NCBI RefSeq assembly: GCF_030388325.1 | Contig: NZ_CP103794.1 | Location: forward strand, 3,596,001 to 3,660,000 | Direction: 5' to 3' | Length of the DNA: 64,000 bases | DNA from: Flavobacterium johnsoniae | GTDB taxonomy: Bacteria; Bacteroidota; Bacteroidia; Flavobacteriales; Flavobacteriaceae | Part shown: piece by piece, positions 34,992-43,188 of the stretch | Layout of the letters: each line of letters opens with the position of its first letter | Numbering within the stretch: the stretch's first letter is position 1 | Translations under genes and position numbers: made by a program | Notes under the pieces: model-generated | Seen by the model: the letters and a program-made list of their open reading frames with translations, nothing else | What the model was told of the DNA's origin: nothing | Databases searched by the model: none

Positions 34992-35852
34992 ATGAAACCA
35001 AAAGCTAGTTTGAATGAACAGGATTACCTGCACAGTTTTATGTCTACCATGACACAAAAATCGGACACAATTATCAATTATGTACTTGCCGTTTATTTTC
35101 TTCTCGGAATAGGTTTGTCTTTTAAATACGACACTTTTGAAATTGGTGTCGGAGTCGGAACGCTAAATCTTTTGGCGTATTATTCAGCTAAATTTTTCAT
35201 GAAAAATTCGAAGTTTTATCAGTATGTTCTATCTGTTGTGCTTGCTATTTTTATGGCGCAATACATCTATCAAATGCACGGAATGTTCGAAATGCACTTT
35301 ACGGTATTTATTGCCAGCACTATTTTAATTATTTATCAAAACTGGAAACTTCAGATTCCGCTGACTTTACTTGTTGTTCTTCATCACGCTGGATTGGCTT
35401 ATTTGCAAAACTTCATTTATAATGATGCAAACGGACTTCAAGTATATTTTTCGCAAGTCAATTTTGATATGGAAACCCTTATTATTCATACAGTTTTGGC
35501 AGCCGTTGTCTTTTTTATGAATGGTTATTGGGCTTATTATTTTAAAGAACATAGTGAAAATCATATTTCTAAAATTTCAGATGAATATGAGTTAGAGAAT
35601 ATGAAACTAGCTTCGGCAAAATATAGTTCAATGTCGGCTACAAAAGATTATAACGATTTTATCCACAGAACAACTTTAGATCTTAAGCTTCCTGTTAATT
35701 CGGTTTTAAAACTCATCGACGTTTCTAAAGGACATACAGACAATGATAAATTGCTTTCTTACCTTGAAATGATGCGAGAAAGTGCGAAAAAAATTGATGA
35801 TTTGGTCAATGATATTCATGTAAAATCTACAAACAGCAGAAATTCAAATTAA
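34992..35852 (+). CDS. membrane protein with an orphan HisKA-like helix pair
   Basis: The 286-aa protein has about six membrane segments (residues 30-190), including the MHFTVFIASTILIIYQNWKL...LLVVLHHAGLAYL pattern found in membrane domains of many chemoreceptors and cyclic-di-GMP enzymes. After a coiled linker, residues 215-280 (FIHRTTLDLKLPVNSVLKLIDVSKG...YLEMMRESAKKIDDLVNDI) resemble the dimerisation helices of a histidine kinase, with H225 in a degenerate H box. No ATPase domain follows. It may be an inactive kinase scaffold or a phosphotransfer stub. It lies in a small sensory operon with an Aer-like PAS protein. Confidence 0.75.
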   Translation: MKPKASLNEQDYLHSFMSTMTQKSDTIINYVLAVYFLLGIGLSFKYDTFEIGVGVGTLNLLAYYSAKFFMKNSKFYQYVLSVVLAIFMAQYIYQMHGMFEMHFTVFIASTILIIYQNWKLQIPLTLLVVLHHAGLAYLQNFIYNDANGLQVYFSQVNFDMETLIIHTVLAAVVFFMNGYWAYYFKEHSENHISKISDEYELENMKLASAKYSSMSATKDYNDFIHRTTLDLKLPVNSVLKLIDVSKGHTDNDKLLSYLEMMRESAKKIDDLVNDIHVKSTNSRNSN

Positions 35853-35888
35853 AAAAATCCCAAAACCAAAACTAATTATAAACGCTGT

Positions 35889-36233
35889 ATGTTTAAGCAT
35901 GATTTTCCGACTGCAGTTCCGACACTGCATAATTTAAAGAGAACTATTGATGATTTTTTGAGAGAAAGCATAACGTTAAATTCAATCGATAAAATTGGAG
36001 CAGAAACCGAATTTGCGAATGAAGTTGCAGAAATTTTAAAAGGTCATAGAAATAATTCTCAAGTACAAAATATTGATTTTCAATATAAAAAATTAATTCA
36101 GATTACTAGCGATATTTATCGTCTTGATTTATTGATTGACAATGAAATACCAGAATGGCTTGAAAATGAGTTGGAAATGGTTTTTCATAAAATCAGAAAT
36201 ATTCTTCTTGTTTTAGAAATCGAATTAAACTAA
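35889..36233 (+). CDS. unknown 114-aa helical protein
   Basis: No family recognised. The protein is helical and acidic, with no signal peptide (MFKHDFPTAVPTLHNLKRTIDDFL; later YKKLIQITSDIYRLDLLIDNEIPEWLENELEMVFHKIRNILL). It sits between the membrane sensor-like gene and the PAS gene on the same strand, with short gaps on both sides, so it probably acts with them. A histidine phosphotransfer-like four-helix fold is conceivable but not shown. Confidence 0.7.
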   Translation: MFKHDFPTAVPTLHNLKRTIDDFLRESITLNSIDKIGAETEFANEVAEILKGHRNNSQVQNIDFQYKKLIQITSDIYRLDLLIDNEIPEWLENELEMVFHKIRNILLVLEIELN

Positions 36234-36276
36234 AATATTTGTTATTAAATTGTGTATTAACTAAATACAAAAATTT

Positions 36277-36879
36277 ATGGATGCCAGAATAAATCGCCCA
36301 ACGCCTTCAGACAGAGAAGTAGATTGGAATAAGAATAAAGTACTGCTTAGTAAAACCGACAAAAAAGGAACCATTTTATATGCCAATGAAGACTTTATAG
36401 ATGTTTCTGGTTATGACGAATTTGAACTTATTGGTCAGCCACACAATATTGTTCGACATCCAGATATGCCAAAAGTCATTTTTAAGTTTCTGTGGGACAG
36501 TATTAAATCGAGTGAAAATATTCATGTAATTATAAAAAATATGGCCAAAACAGGTCGTTATTACTGGGTTGTAACCGATTTTAAAATTGTTGCAGATACC
36601 GATGGCGAAATAGTAGGTTTTTTTGGAACTAGAAAATCTGTTCCAAACGAAATTATTGTCAAATTTATAGAACCGCTTTACAAAAAATTATTACAAATCG
36701 AAGAAACTAGCGGTATCCAAGCTTCTGAAGAATATCTTGTTGGTTTTCTAGAAGAACGAAAAAAGACTTACATGGAATACATCGATCATTTGATTGCTAC
36801 AGGAAAAGACGATAAAAATAAAATAAGCAAAGGCTTGTTTAGCGGTTTTTTTGAAAAGAAAAGTGATTCTAAAAAATAA
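36277..36879 (+). CDS. Aer-like PAS-domain protein
   Basis: The 200-aa product is a single PAS domain (about residues 18-130) of the Aer type: TDKKGTILYANEDFIDVSGYDEFELIGQPHNIVRHPDMPKVIF, followed by MAKTGRYYWVVTDFKIVADTDGEIVGF. NIVRHPDMP and the GRYYWV strand are typical of FAD-binding redox-sensing PAS domains. Where Aer would carry HAMP and signalling domains, this protein ends in a short charged helix. Cytoplasmic. With the upstream redox and sensor-like genes it may monitor redox state. Confidence 0.88.
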   Translation: MDARINRPTPSDREVDWNKNKVLLSKTDKKGTILYANEDFIDVSGYDEFELIGQPHNIVRHPDMPKVIFKFLWDSIKSSENIHVIIKNMAKTGRYYWVVTDFKIVADTDGEIVGFFGTRKSVPNEIIVKFIEPLYKKLLQIEETSGIQASEEYLVGFLEERKKTYMEYIDHLIATGKDDKNKISKGLFSGFFEKKSDSKK

Positions 36880-37076
36880 ATAGAAATACTTCATTGTGTC
36901 AGCTTAAATTATTCAACATTAAATTTGCCCCCCAACAAATCTAAATCACCTGAATAAAAACTTAACAAATGTTTTGAGTCTGATGCAGTGAAGTTTTTTT
37001 TTGAAGTTGCAAAGGGACAAAGGTTCAAAGGTTCAGAGGCTTACTAGTTTGACTTGTAACTTTGTCCCTTTGAACC

Positions 37077-39185
37077 TTAAGAAATATAATTCCAAATATT
37101 TTTCTTCTTAGTCAATTCTATAAAAATTGCTCTTAAAATAGCGTGTTCTGGTTTTTGCAGAGCAGAATCTTCTTTTAAGATTTTCATGGCGTAATTACGA
37201 GCTAAAGATAAAATATCTCTATCGCGAACAATATCAGCAATTTGAAGATTTAATACACCACTTTGCTGCGTTCCCATTAAATCGCCAGGACCGCGAAGCT
37301 TAAGATCGACTTCGGCAATTTCGAAACCATCATTGGTCTGAACCATAGTTTCCATTCTCGTTTTACTGTCAGAACTTAATTTATGTCCTGTCATTAAAAT
37401 ACAATAACTCTGTTCGGCGCCACGTCCCACGCGTCCGCGTAGCTGATGCAATTGCGAAAGTCCAAATCTTTCGGCGCTTTCAATAATCATTACACTCGCG
37501 TTCGGAACATTTACACCAACTTCGATTACCGTTGTAGCAACCATAATATTGGTTTTACCTTCAGAAAAACGTTTCATTTCAGAATCTTTTTCGGCTGGTT
37601 TCATTTTTCCATGTAAAATAGAAATAGAATATTGCGGAAGCGGAAAATCACGAGAAATACTTTCGTAACCGTCCATTAAATCCTTGTAATCCATTTTTTC
37701 AGATTCCTGAATCAACGGATAAACAATATAAATCTGTCTGCCTTTTGCAATTTCATCACGAAGAAATTTCCAGACTTTCAATCTATTAGTGTCAAAACGA
37801 TGCACTGTCTGAATTGGTTTTCTCCCTGGAGGCAATTCATCAATAACGGAAATATCCAAATCTCCGTATAAACTCATGGCCAGCGTTCTCGGAATCGGCG
37901 TTGCTGTCATGACTAAAATATGTGGCGGAATATCGTTTTTTTTCCACAATTTAGAGCGCTGTTCTACGCCAAAACGGTGCTGTTCATCAATTACGGCTAA
38001 ACCTAAATTCTGAAATTGCACTTTATCTTCAAGCAATGCATGCGTTCCGATTAGAATTTTCAATTCGCCGCTTTCTAATTCTTCGTGAATAATTTTTCTT
38101 TCAGAAGTTTTAGTAGAACCGGTTAAAATTCTAATATTGATATTTAGCGTTTGAGCGAATTCAGACAAACCAAGAAAATGCTGATTCGCCAAAATTTCAG
38201 TTGGTGCCATCAGACAGGCTTGAAAACTATTGTCAATTGCTAAAAGCATACTCATAAAAGCAACAATCGTTTTTCCAGAACCAACATCTCCTTGTAAAAG
38301 GCGATTCATTTGGGCGTTGCTTCCCATATCGGTTCGAATTTCTTTGATTACTCTTTTTTGAGCATTTGTTAAATCAAATGGCAAATGATTTTTATAAAAT
38401 TCATTAAAAAGTTCTCCCACTTTCGTGAAAGGATGCCCTTTAATTTTGTGTTTTCGAATAAGGTTTTTGGTAATTAATTGAAGCTGAATAAAAAACAATT
38501 CTTCAAACTTTAATCGGAATTGCGCTTTAGCTAAAATCTCAGCGCTTTTTGGAAAATGAATATTAAATAATGCCGCTTTTCTCGGAATCAGTTTTAATTC
38601 TTCGATTAAGAAAGGAGGAAAGGTTTCTGTAAACAAAGTTTGTGTTTCTAGAAAAAGCTGTTCCATTATTTTATTAATGGTTCGGTTTGAAATGCCTTTA
38701 TTCGCCAGAGTTTCGGTTGACGGATATACAGGCTGCATTGCTGAGCGAAGGCTTCTCTCATGTTCACTCAATAATTCGATTTCTGGATGTGCCATGCTAA
38801 ATTGGCTTCCGTAAAGCGAACATTTTCCAAATATTACAATGGTTTCATTTAGTTTTAAACTTTCTCGAATCCATTTATGTCCTTGAAACCAATTTAAATC
38901 AATTTGCCCCGTATCGTCTACAAAAGTAGCAACAAGACGTTTTTTATTTTTAGCAAATTCAACCGTTTTTATATGAATTATTTTTCCAATAATCTGAACT
39001 TCAGAACCTGTATTCTGCAATTCATTAATCTTATAATAACGTGTTCTGTCAATATATCGATTCGGAAAAAAATTGACTAAATCTCCGTATTTATGAATGC
39101 CCAATTCCTTACGAAGCAATTGCCCGCGACTCGGACCAACGCCTTTTAAGTATTCAATTGGAGTTTCTAGGAGATTATTAGACAT
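37077..39185 (-). CDS. recG: ATP-dependent DNA helicase RecG
   Basis: The 702-aa protein is full length: N-terminal wedge/OB-fold domain (about 1-150; PIEYLKGVGPSRGQLLRKELGI), Walker A GDVGSGKT (299-306), DEQH box in AVIDEQHRFGVEQR, MTATPIPRT, and the C-terminal helicase half with TTVIEVGVNVPNA and QLRGRVGRG. It remodels stalled forks and branch-migrates Holliday junctions. It is monocistronic and followed by an inverted repeat of stuttered words (AAGGTTCAAAG near 37010-37080) that may serve as a terminator. Confidence 0.97.
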   Translation of the reverse strand: MSNNLLETPIEYLKGVGPSRGQLLRKELGIHKYGDLVNFFPNRYIDRTRYYKINELQNTGSEVQIIGKIIHIKTVEFAKNKKRLVATFVDDTGQIDLNWFQGHKWIRESLKLNETIVIFGKCSLYGSQFSMAHPEIELLSEHERSLRSAMQPVYPSTETLANKGISNRTINKIMEQLFLETQTLFTETFPPFLIEELKLIPRKAALFNIHFPKSAEILAKAQFRLKFEELFFIQLQLITKNLIRKHKIKGHPFTKVGELFNEFYKNHLPFDLTNAQKRVIKEIRTDMGSNAQMNRLLQGDVGSGKTIVAFMSMLLAIDNSFQACLMAPTEILANQHFLGLSEFAQTLNINIRILTGSTKTSERKIIHEELESGELKILIGTHALLEDKVQFQNLGLAVIDEQHRFGVEQRSKLWKKNDIPPHILVMTATPIPRTLAMSLYGDLDISVIDELPPGRKPIQTVHRFDTNRLKVWKFLRDEIAKGRQIYIVYPLIQESEKMDYKDLMDGYESISRDFPLPQYSISILHGKMKPAEKDSEMKRFSEGKTNIMVATTVIEVGVNVPNASVMIIESAERFGLSQLHQLRGRVGRGAEQSYCILMTGHKLSSDSKTRMETMVQTNDGFEIAEVDLKLRGPGDLMGTQQSGVLNLQIADIVRDRDILSLARNYAMKILKEDSALQKPEHAILRAIFIELTKKKNIWNYIS

Positions 39186-39682
39186 GGAAGAATTTTAGTT
39201 TTTTGACTTTAGATTTTAGATTAAAGGGAATGGGATTTTAGAATTTTTATTGGAATTTAATTGGAAAGCGAAGATATATTTTAATTGGGAAATTTGAAAA
39301 TGAATTATAGTTTTCAGGCATTTGAATTTTTTTTGAATTAAATTTTAATGTTTGACGCAACCATTTCTAAAAAACAAAATCTAATAAATGAACGATCTTT
39401 GCAAGTTATTTTATTAGTATAAGAGAGCAAATTCGTTTGTTGTTGAGAATCAGTACACATTTGCTTTTAATAAGACAAGATATTATTTAAACAATGCTTA
39501 CTAATTCAAATTGTTTAAGACTCCGTCAATTTTTTTGGCGGAGTTTTTTTGATTTCAATTTGAAAAACAGAAGGTTTTTTTAAATGCTTGAATATTATCT
39601 TATTGTTAAGTTGTAAAAAATAACGCAACTATTTTAAGGAAGTAAAATCTTAATAATAAACGAACCCTTAAAACTAGAAAAA
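39186..39682. other. 497-bp gap after recG start, with an orphan terminator
   Basis: No protein gene is seen. The first 150 bp are AT-rich stuttered words (GACTTTAGATTTTAGATTAAAG). From about 39400 there is a run of hairpins that ends in a clear plus-strand terminator at 39520-39550 although no gene precedes it, described separately as a candidate small RNA. The last 130 bp are the leader of the first small lipoprotein gene. Confidence 0.6.
39402..39550 (+). ncRNA. candidate small RNA with rho-independent terminator
   Basis: Three stems follow each other: AGAGCAAAT (39424-39432) with ATTTGCTTT (39459-39467); TTAAACAAT (39487-39495) with ATTGTTTAA (39510-39518); and the terminator ACTCCGTC (39520-39527) with GGCGGAGT (39537-39544) followed by seven Ts. 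There is no open frame of note. A near-consensus -7 box (GATCTTTG) lies at 39394-39401. The RNA would be about 145 nt. A 6S-type RNA is one option, but this has not been checked. Confidence 0.4.
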
Positions 39683-40117
39683 ATGAAAAAAATTGGACTT
39701 TTAATTTTATTGCTAATTTCGCTTACTTCTTGCTCTAATGATGATAATAACAATAAACCGACTAAAGCTTACCATGGAAAATGGAATCTAACTGTTATGG
39801 ACAGAATTAGAAGTCCCTTTGCAAATTATATTATTGTTCTGGAATGGGAGGAAAGCTATATTTTCAATTCTAATGGAAGCTTTTCTAAAACAAGAATAAT
39901 GGACAATAAAACATCTACAATTTCAGGGTTTTATTCTGTAGTCGAAACCTCAGATAAGACGCATTTCACCTTACTTTACGGTGCTTCAAATGAGATGATA
40001 GCAAGTTGTACTGGAAATTTAATAGAAAATCTATACATAACTAATTCTACTGGAAGGTTATATAACACGTGGGAAACTTGTGATGGACCTTTGCTTATTT
40101 ATGATAAATCGAAGTAA
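39683..40117 (+). CDS. small lipoprotein, copy 1 (lipocalin-like size)
   Basis: The 144-aa product has a lipoprotein signal (MKKIGLLILLLISLTSC, lipidated C17) and a beta-rich domain (AYHGKWNLTVMDR...ESYIFNSNGSFSKTRIMDNK) of the size and pattern of small lipocalin-like or DUF-type Bacteroidota lipoproteins: an opening GKW, then YIFNxNGSFxKTR. It is a tandem paralogue of the next gene, with an almost identical leader and signal peptide. Surface or periplasmic location; function unknown. Confidence 0.82.
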   Translation: MKKIGLLILLLISLTSCSNDDNNNKPTKAYHGKWNLTVMDRIRSPFANYIIVLEWEESYIFNSNGSFSKTRIMDNKTSTISGFYSVVETSDKTHFTLLYGASNEMIASCTGNLIENLYITNSTGRLYNTWETCDGPLLIYDKSK

Positions 40118-40279
40118 TATTAAATAGTATTTGCATTATTTTTTACACTACTTTATAAATGTAAGAAGTTTTTCTACAACAGTTTGAATATTAAATTATT
40201 GTTGATTTATAAAATTATAACGCAACCATTTTAAGGAAGTTAAATCTTAATAATAACAAACCTTTAAAACTAGAATAAA

Positions 40280-40708
40280 ATGAAAAAAATTGGACTTTTA
40301 ATTGTATTGCTAATTTCGCTTATTTCTTGCTCTAATGATGATTCTAAAAATATTGAAGCAAAAATAACTATTAATGATTATTATGGGAAATGGACAGATT
40401 TTGATGAAGCCAGATTCAAAAGCAATCCTAATATTTGGTATGAATATTATATTTTTAATACAGATAAAACATTTACAAGATCAAGAGTAGACAAAGGTGT
40501 TACTACAACGGTAACAGGAACTTTTGAATTTTCAACTCGCGATAATAGATCTGATATTATTTTAACTTATAGCGCTCCAACTAATTGGATCTATAACTGT
40601 TCTACTGGATTTGGTGGTACATCTGAGCTTTTGTATATTCATGATGGTAAACTAAATAATGCCGCATCAATGTGCGATTTTAGTCCGATTTATAAAAAAG
40701 CAAAATAA
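40280..40708 (+). CDS. small lipoprotein, copy 2
   Basis: The 142-aa product shares the signal peptide (MKKIGLLIVLLISLISC, C17) and the YYGKWTDFD...YYIFNTDKTFTRSRVDKGVTTTVTGTFEFS pattern with copy 1, but the mature domains have diverged. The upstream 80 bp (ACGCAAC, TTTTAAGGAAGT, ATCTTAATAATAA) are nearly the same in both, so the whole transcription unit was duplicated. A terminator hairpin lies at 40731-40763. Confidence 0.82.
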   Translation: MKKIGLLIVLLISLISCSNDDSKNIEAKITINDYYGKWTDFDEARFKSNPNIWYEYYIFNTDKTFTRSRVDKGVTTTVTGTFEFSTRDNRSDIILTYSAPTNWIYNCSTGFGGTSELLYIHDGKLNNAASMCDFSPIYKKAK

Positions 40709-40730
40709 AAAACGTAAGTTTGCTTATAAG

Positions 40731-40763
40731 AAAAAGTATTCAGTCCTAAATTGAATACTTTTT
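40731..40763 (+). terminator. terminator after lipoprotein copy 2
   Basis: AAAAAGTATTCA (40731-40742) pairs with TGAATACTTTTT (40752-40763), a perfect 12-bp stem ending in a T-tract. Confidence 0.8.
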
Positions 40764-40780
40764 TTATTTTAAATAATTAC

Positions 40781-41323
40781 ATGATGACTACACACTTAGC
40801 ACTTTTACGCGGAATCAACGTTTCTGGGCATAATATGATGAAAATGGAAGCTTTGAAATCAATGCTGGAAAATATTGGTTTTCAAAACGTTATAACTTAT
40901 CTGCAATCTGGAAATGTTTTTATTGATAGCGAAGAAGAAGCTTCGAAAGTGGGTTTTATGATTAAGCAGGAAATTTTTAAAGTTTTCGGACATGAAGTTC
41001 CTGTTGTTATGGTTACTAAAGAAAACCTGGAATCTTGTTTTGCAAATAATCCTTTTTTGAAGGAGAAAGATATTGATACCAAAAAACTTTACGTTGCTTT
41101 TGTTTCTACTAATTTGAAAAAAGAAAATATTAACGATTTAAAAATCAGTCAGTTTAAACCAGACGAAGCAAGTATTGACGAAAACAGAATTTTTGTTAAA
41201 TATGCTGTTGGAGCCGGAAAAACTCGATTTGATCAAAAATATATTGAGAAAAAATTAAACGTAACTGCTACAATGCGAAATTGGAATACAATTACTAATT
41301 TACTTAAAATGTATTCAGAATAA
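40781..41323 (+). CDS. DUF1697 family protein
   Basis: The family pattern is clear: LALLRGINVSGHNMMKMEALKSMLENIGFQNVITYLQSGNVF near the start and TMRNWNTITNLLKM at the end. The frame opens at a TTG (40751), but that codon lies inside the terminator stem of the previous gene; the ATG ATG at 40781-40786 is the better start and gives about 180 aa. The family is soluble and of unknown function. Its TAATG end overlaps the start of the next gene, so the two are coupled. Confidence 0.9.
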   Translation: MMTTHLALLRGINVSGHNMMKMEALKSMLENIGFQNVITYLQSGNVFIDSEEEASKVGFMIKQEIFKVFGHEVPVVMVTKENLESCFANNPFLKEKDIDTKKLYVAFVSTNLKKENINDLKISQFKPDEASIDENRIFVKYAVGAGKTRFDQKYIEKKLNVTATMRNWNTITNLLKMYSE

Positions 41324-41715
41324 TGAAGAAATTAATCGTTTTTTTTTGCGTATTTCTATTTGTTAATCCGATTGTTGCCCAGAATAAAACCGCTGCAACC
41401 GATGAAAGTTTTAATTCTTTTCTAAAGAAATTTACTTCAGATAAAAACTTTCATTTAAGCCGAATTAATTTTCCGTTGACTGTAAAGTTAAACAATGATG
41501 ATTTTGAATTAATTGATTACATCATAATCAAAAGCGAATATATTCCGATTCAATTAAACGATAAAGGAAGCAGTTATCAGCATCAAAATAATCCGAAAAA
41601 GAATACCTACATTATTAAAAGAAGAGGAACTGATAACGGAATTTTTGTAGACTACATTTTTACCAAAAGAAAAGGGTTATGGTATCTAAAAACGTGGATT
41701 GACGAATCTACTTAA
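41323..41715 (+). CDS. unknown 130-aa secreted protein
   Basis: An N-terminal signal peptide (MKKLIVFFCVFLFVNPIVAQ) precedes a small domain (SFNSFLKKFTSDKNFHLSRINFPLTVKL...KGLWYLKTWID) of the DUF4348 type: the FxxFxxFxxDxxFQxxRIxFPL pattern common in Bacteroidota exported proteins. The name is from memory of that pattern, not checked. It overlaps the stop of the DUF1697 gene by one base and stops just before the convergent Dph6-like gene. Confidence 0.8.
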   Translation: MKKLIVFFCVFLFVNPIVAQNKTAATDESFNSFLKKFTSDKNFHLSRINFPLTVKLNNDDFELIDYIIIKSEYIPIQLNDKGSSYQHQNNPKKNTYIIKRRGTDNGIFVDYIFTKRKGLWYLKTWIDEST

Positions 41716-41716
41716 T

Positions 41717-42457
41717 TTACTTTTTGATCAAATCGCAATACCAAAAACCAAAATCAAAAGCTGTTTCGTCATTTGTATCGCATGCGGTGTTCGAAGAATC
41801 ATTTTTAGGTTTTTCGTATTTACGATAAACAATTTCGCCAATTTCAAAATCAATAGGTTTTGAAAAAATAGGTCCGTCAAAAGCAAAAGTGTGAAATTCG
41901 CCATTTTCGCCGCAAACATCAACATTTTCTGGTAAATCATTTATAAAATCTTGATCTATTATTCTGCCAACAAAACTTTTGTCTAAAAATTTTTCGTTTA
42001 CGCAAACCACAATCGTTTTAAATCCTAACGAAATAAATTCTTGAATTAAATCTTTTGTTGGAATTTTCCAAATCGGAAAAATGCCTTTAAAATCAATTTT
42101 GGCTAATTGACTTTCACGATATTGGCGTAAATCCTCTAAGAAAATATCACCAAAAACGGAATGCGTTATACCTTTATTTTTTAAAGCTGATAACATTTCG
42201 GTCATTACATTTTCATAAACTTCCATAGTTGGCATTTCTGGAATTTCCATTATTTTTAACGGAATTCCGATGCTTTCTGCTTGTGCTTGCAATAATTCAA
42301 CACGAACGCCATGCATAGAAATTCGCTGATATTGTTGGTTTACGCTTGTTAATAAACATTCGATTTTATAATCAGGATTTTGAAGAATTTTATACAAAGC
42401 AAGAGCAGAATCTTTTCCGCTGCTCCAGTTGAATAAGGCTTTTTGAGGTACAGACAC
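41717..42457 (-). CDS. Dph6-related ATP pyrophosphatase (adenine nucleotide alpha hydrolase)
   Basis: The 246-aa product opens with the PP-loop NWSSGKDSALALYKIL (residues 10-25), as in Dph6/MJ0570 proteins, and continues with MHGVRVELLQAQAESIGIPL and the late NVDCGENGEFHTFAFDGPIF-like segment (VDVCGENGEFHTFAFDGP), both family hallmarks. In archaea and eukaryotes Dph6 adds the amide to diphthine on EF2; bacteria lack diphthamide, so the bacterial substrate is unknown. The gene stands alone. Confidence 0.9.
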   Translation of the reverse strand: MSVPQKALFNWSSGKDSALALYKILQNPDYKIECLLTSVNQQYQRISMHGVRVELLQAQAESIGIPLKIMEIPEMPTMEVYENVMTEMLSALKNKGITHSVFGDIFLEDLRQYRESQLAKIDFKGIFPIWKIPTKDLIQEFISLGFKTIVVCVNEKFLDKSFVGRIIDQDFINDLPENVDVCGENGEFHTFAFDGPIFSKPIDFEIGEIVYRKYEKPKNDSSNTACDTNDETAFDFGFWYCDLIKK

Positions 42458-42542
42458 AATTTAGAATTTTAATTTGGTAAACTTACAAATTTCATTCTAT
42501 TTGTTGATGAAAGGTTTGTAACTTTGGGATTTTACACGCCAA

Positions 42543-43181
42543 ATGACAAAATTATTTAAGGATTCATTTAAAATAGAATCAAATAGATTGAAAAACTGGG
42601 ATTATTCTAGTGAGGCAGTTTATTTCGTTACAATTGTTACACAAAATAGAAAATGCCTTTTTGGAAATATTGAGGAACAAAAGATGATTTTAAATGAAAA
42701 TGGAAAGATTATTGAGAAAGAACTTTTAAGATCTATTAAGATTCGTAAAAATTGGTTTTTTCATAATTGGATTATTATGCCAAATCATATTCATTTGTTA
42801 ATTGAAATTCAAACACCTAGTGAATCTTTGTCGACAAACGTTGCGGAGACGCACTGCGGTGCGCCTCTACAGTTCCAATCTGAAGAAAAAACAGGAATTA
42901 ACACAACGCATATCGTAGAGACGCACAGCAGTGCGTCTCCACCCAGCATATCCACAACGGTTGATAATAAATCTGAATTTAAATTTTCCCGAAAATCAAA
43001 TTCCATTTCCTCATTTGTCGCAATTTTCAAATCTATTACAACAAAACAGATAAATGGAACTGAATCGATTTGGCAAACTAATTATCACGATCATATTGTT
43101 AGAAATTACAAAACGTTCGAAAAGATTTACGATTATATTAAACATAATCCAATATCTTGGGAAACAGATTCTTTAAAATAA
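42543..43181 (+). CDS. REP-associated tyrosine transposase (RAYT, Y1_Tnp/HUH)
   Basis: The 212-aa product has the RAYT layout: YFVTIVTQNRKCLFG near residues 27-41, the HUH motif NHIHLL (H82, H84), and a C-terminal WQTNYHDHIVRNYKTFEKIYDYIKHNP block with the probable nucleophilic Tyr at 196 or 198. It nicks and rejoins single-stranded DNA at REP palindromes. Residues about 91-150 form an insert between the HUH motif and the SSFVAIFKSITTK helix, and its DNA contains two REP-like hairpins in frame. A -7 box TAACTTTG lies at 42519-42526. Single copy, no flanking inverted repeats seen. Confidence 0.92.
   Translation: MTKLFKDSFKIESNRLKNWDYSSEAVYFVTIVTQNRKCLFGNIEEQKMILNENGKIIEKELLRSIKIRKNWFFHNWIIMPNHIHLLIEIQTPSESLSTNVAETHCGAPLQFQSEEKTGINTTHIVETHSSASPPSISTTVDNKSEFKFSRKSNSISSFVAIFKSITTKQINGTESIWQTNYHDHIVRNYKTFEKIYDYIKHNPISWETDSLK
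42845..42868. repeat. REP-like palindrome 1 inside the RAYT gene
   Basis: GGAGACGCAC-TGCG-GTGCGCCTCT forms a hairpin of about 9 bp with one mismatch. It is translated as ETHCGAP. Its arm GAGACGCAC is the same as in the second palindrome. Confidence 0.8.
42915..42942. repeat. REP-like palindrome 2 inside the RAYT gene
   Basis: GAGACGCAC (42918-42926), loop AGCA, GTGCGTCTC (42931-42939): a perfect 9-bp stem preceded by GTA. It is translated as ETHSSAS, in the same frame as the first copy. Confidence 0.85.
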
Positions 43182-43188
43182 AATCTCA

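Noticed and set aside
42543-43181. classical IS200/IS605 insertion sequence
   Set aside because: No tnpB and no subterminal element ends seen; the C-terminal block fits the RAYT group better.
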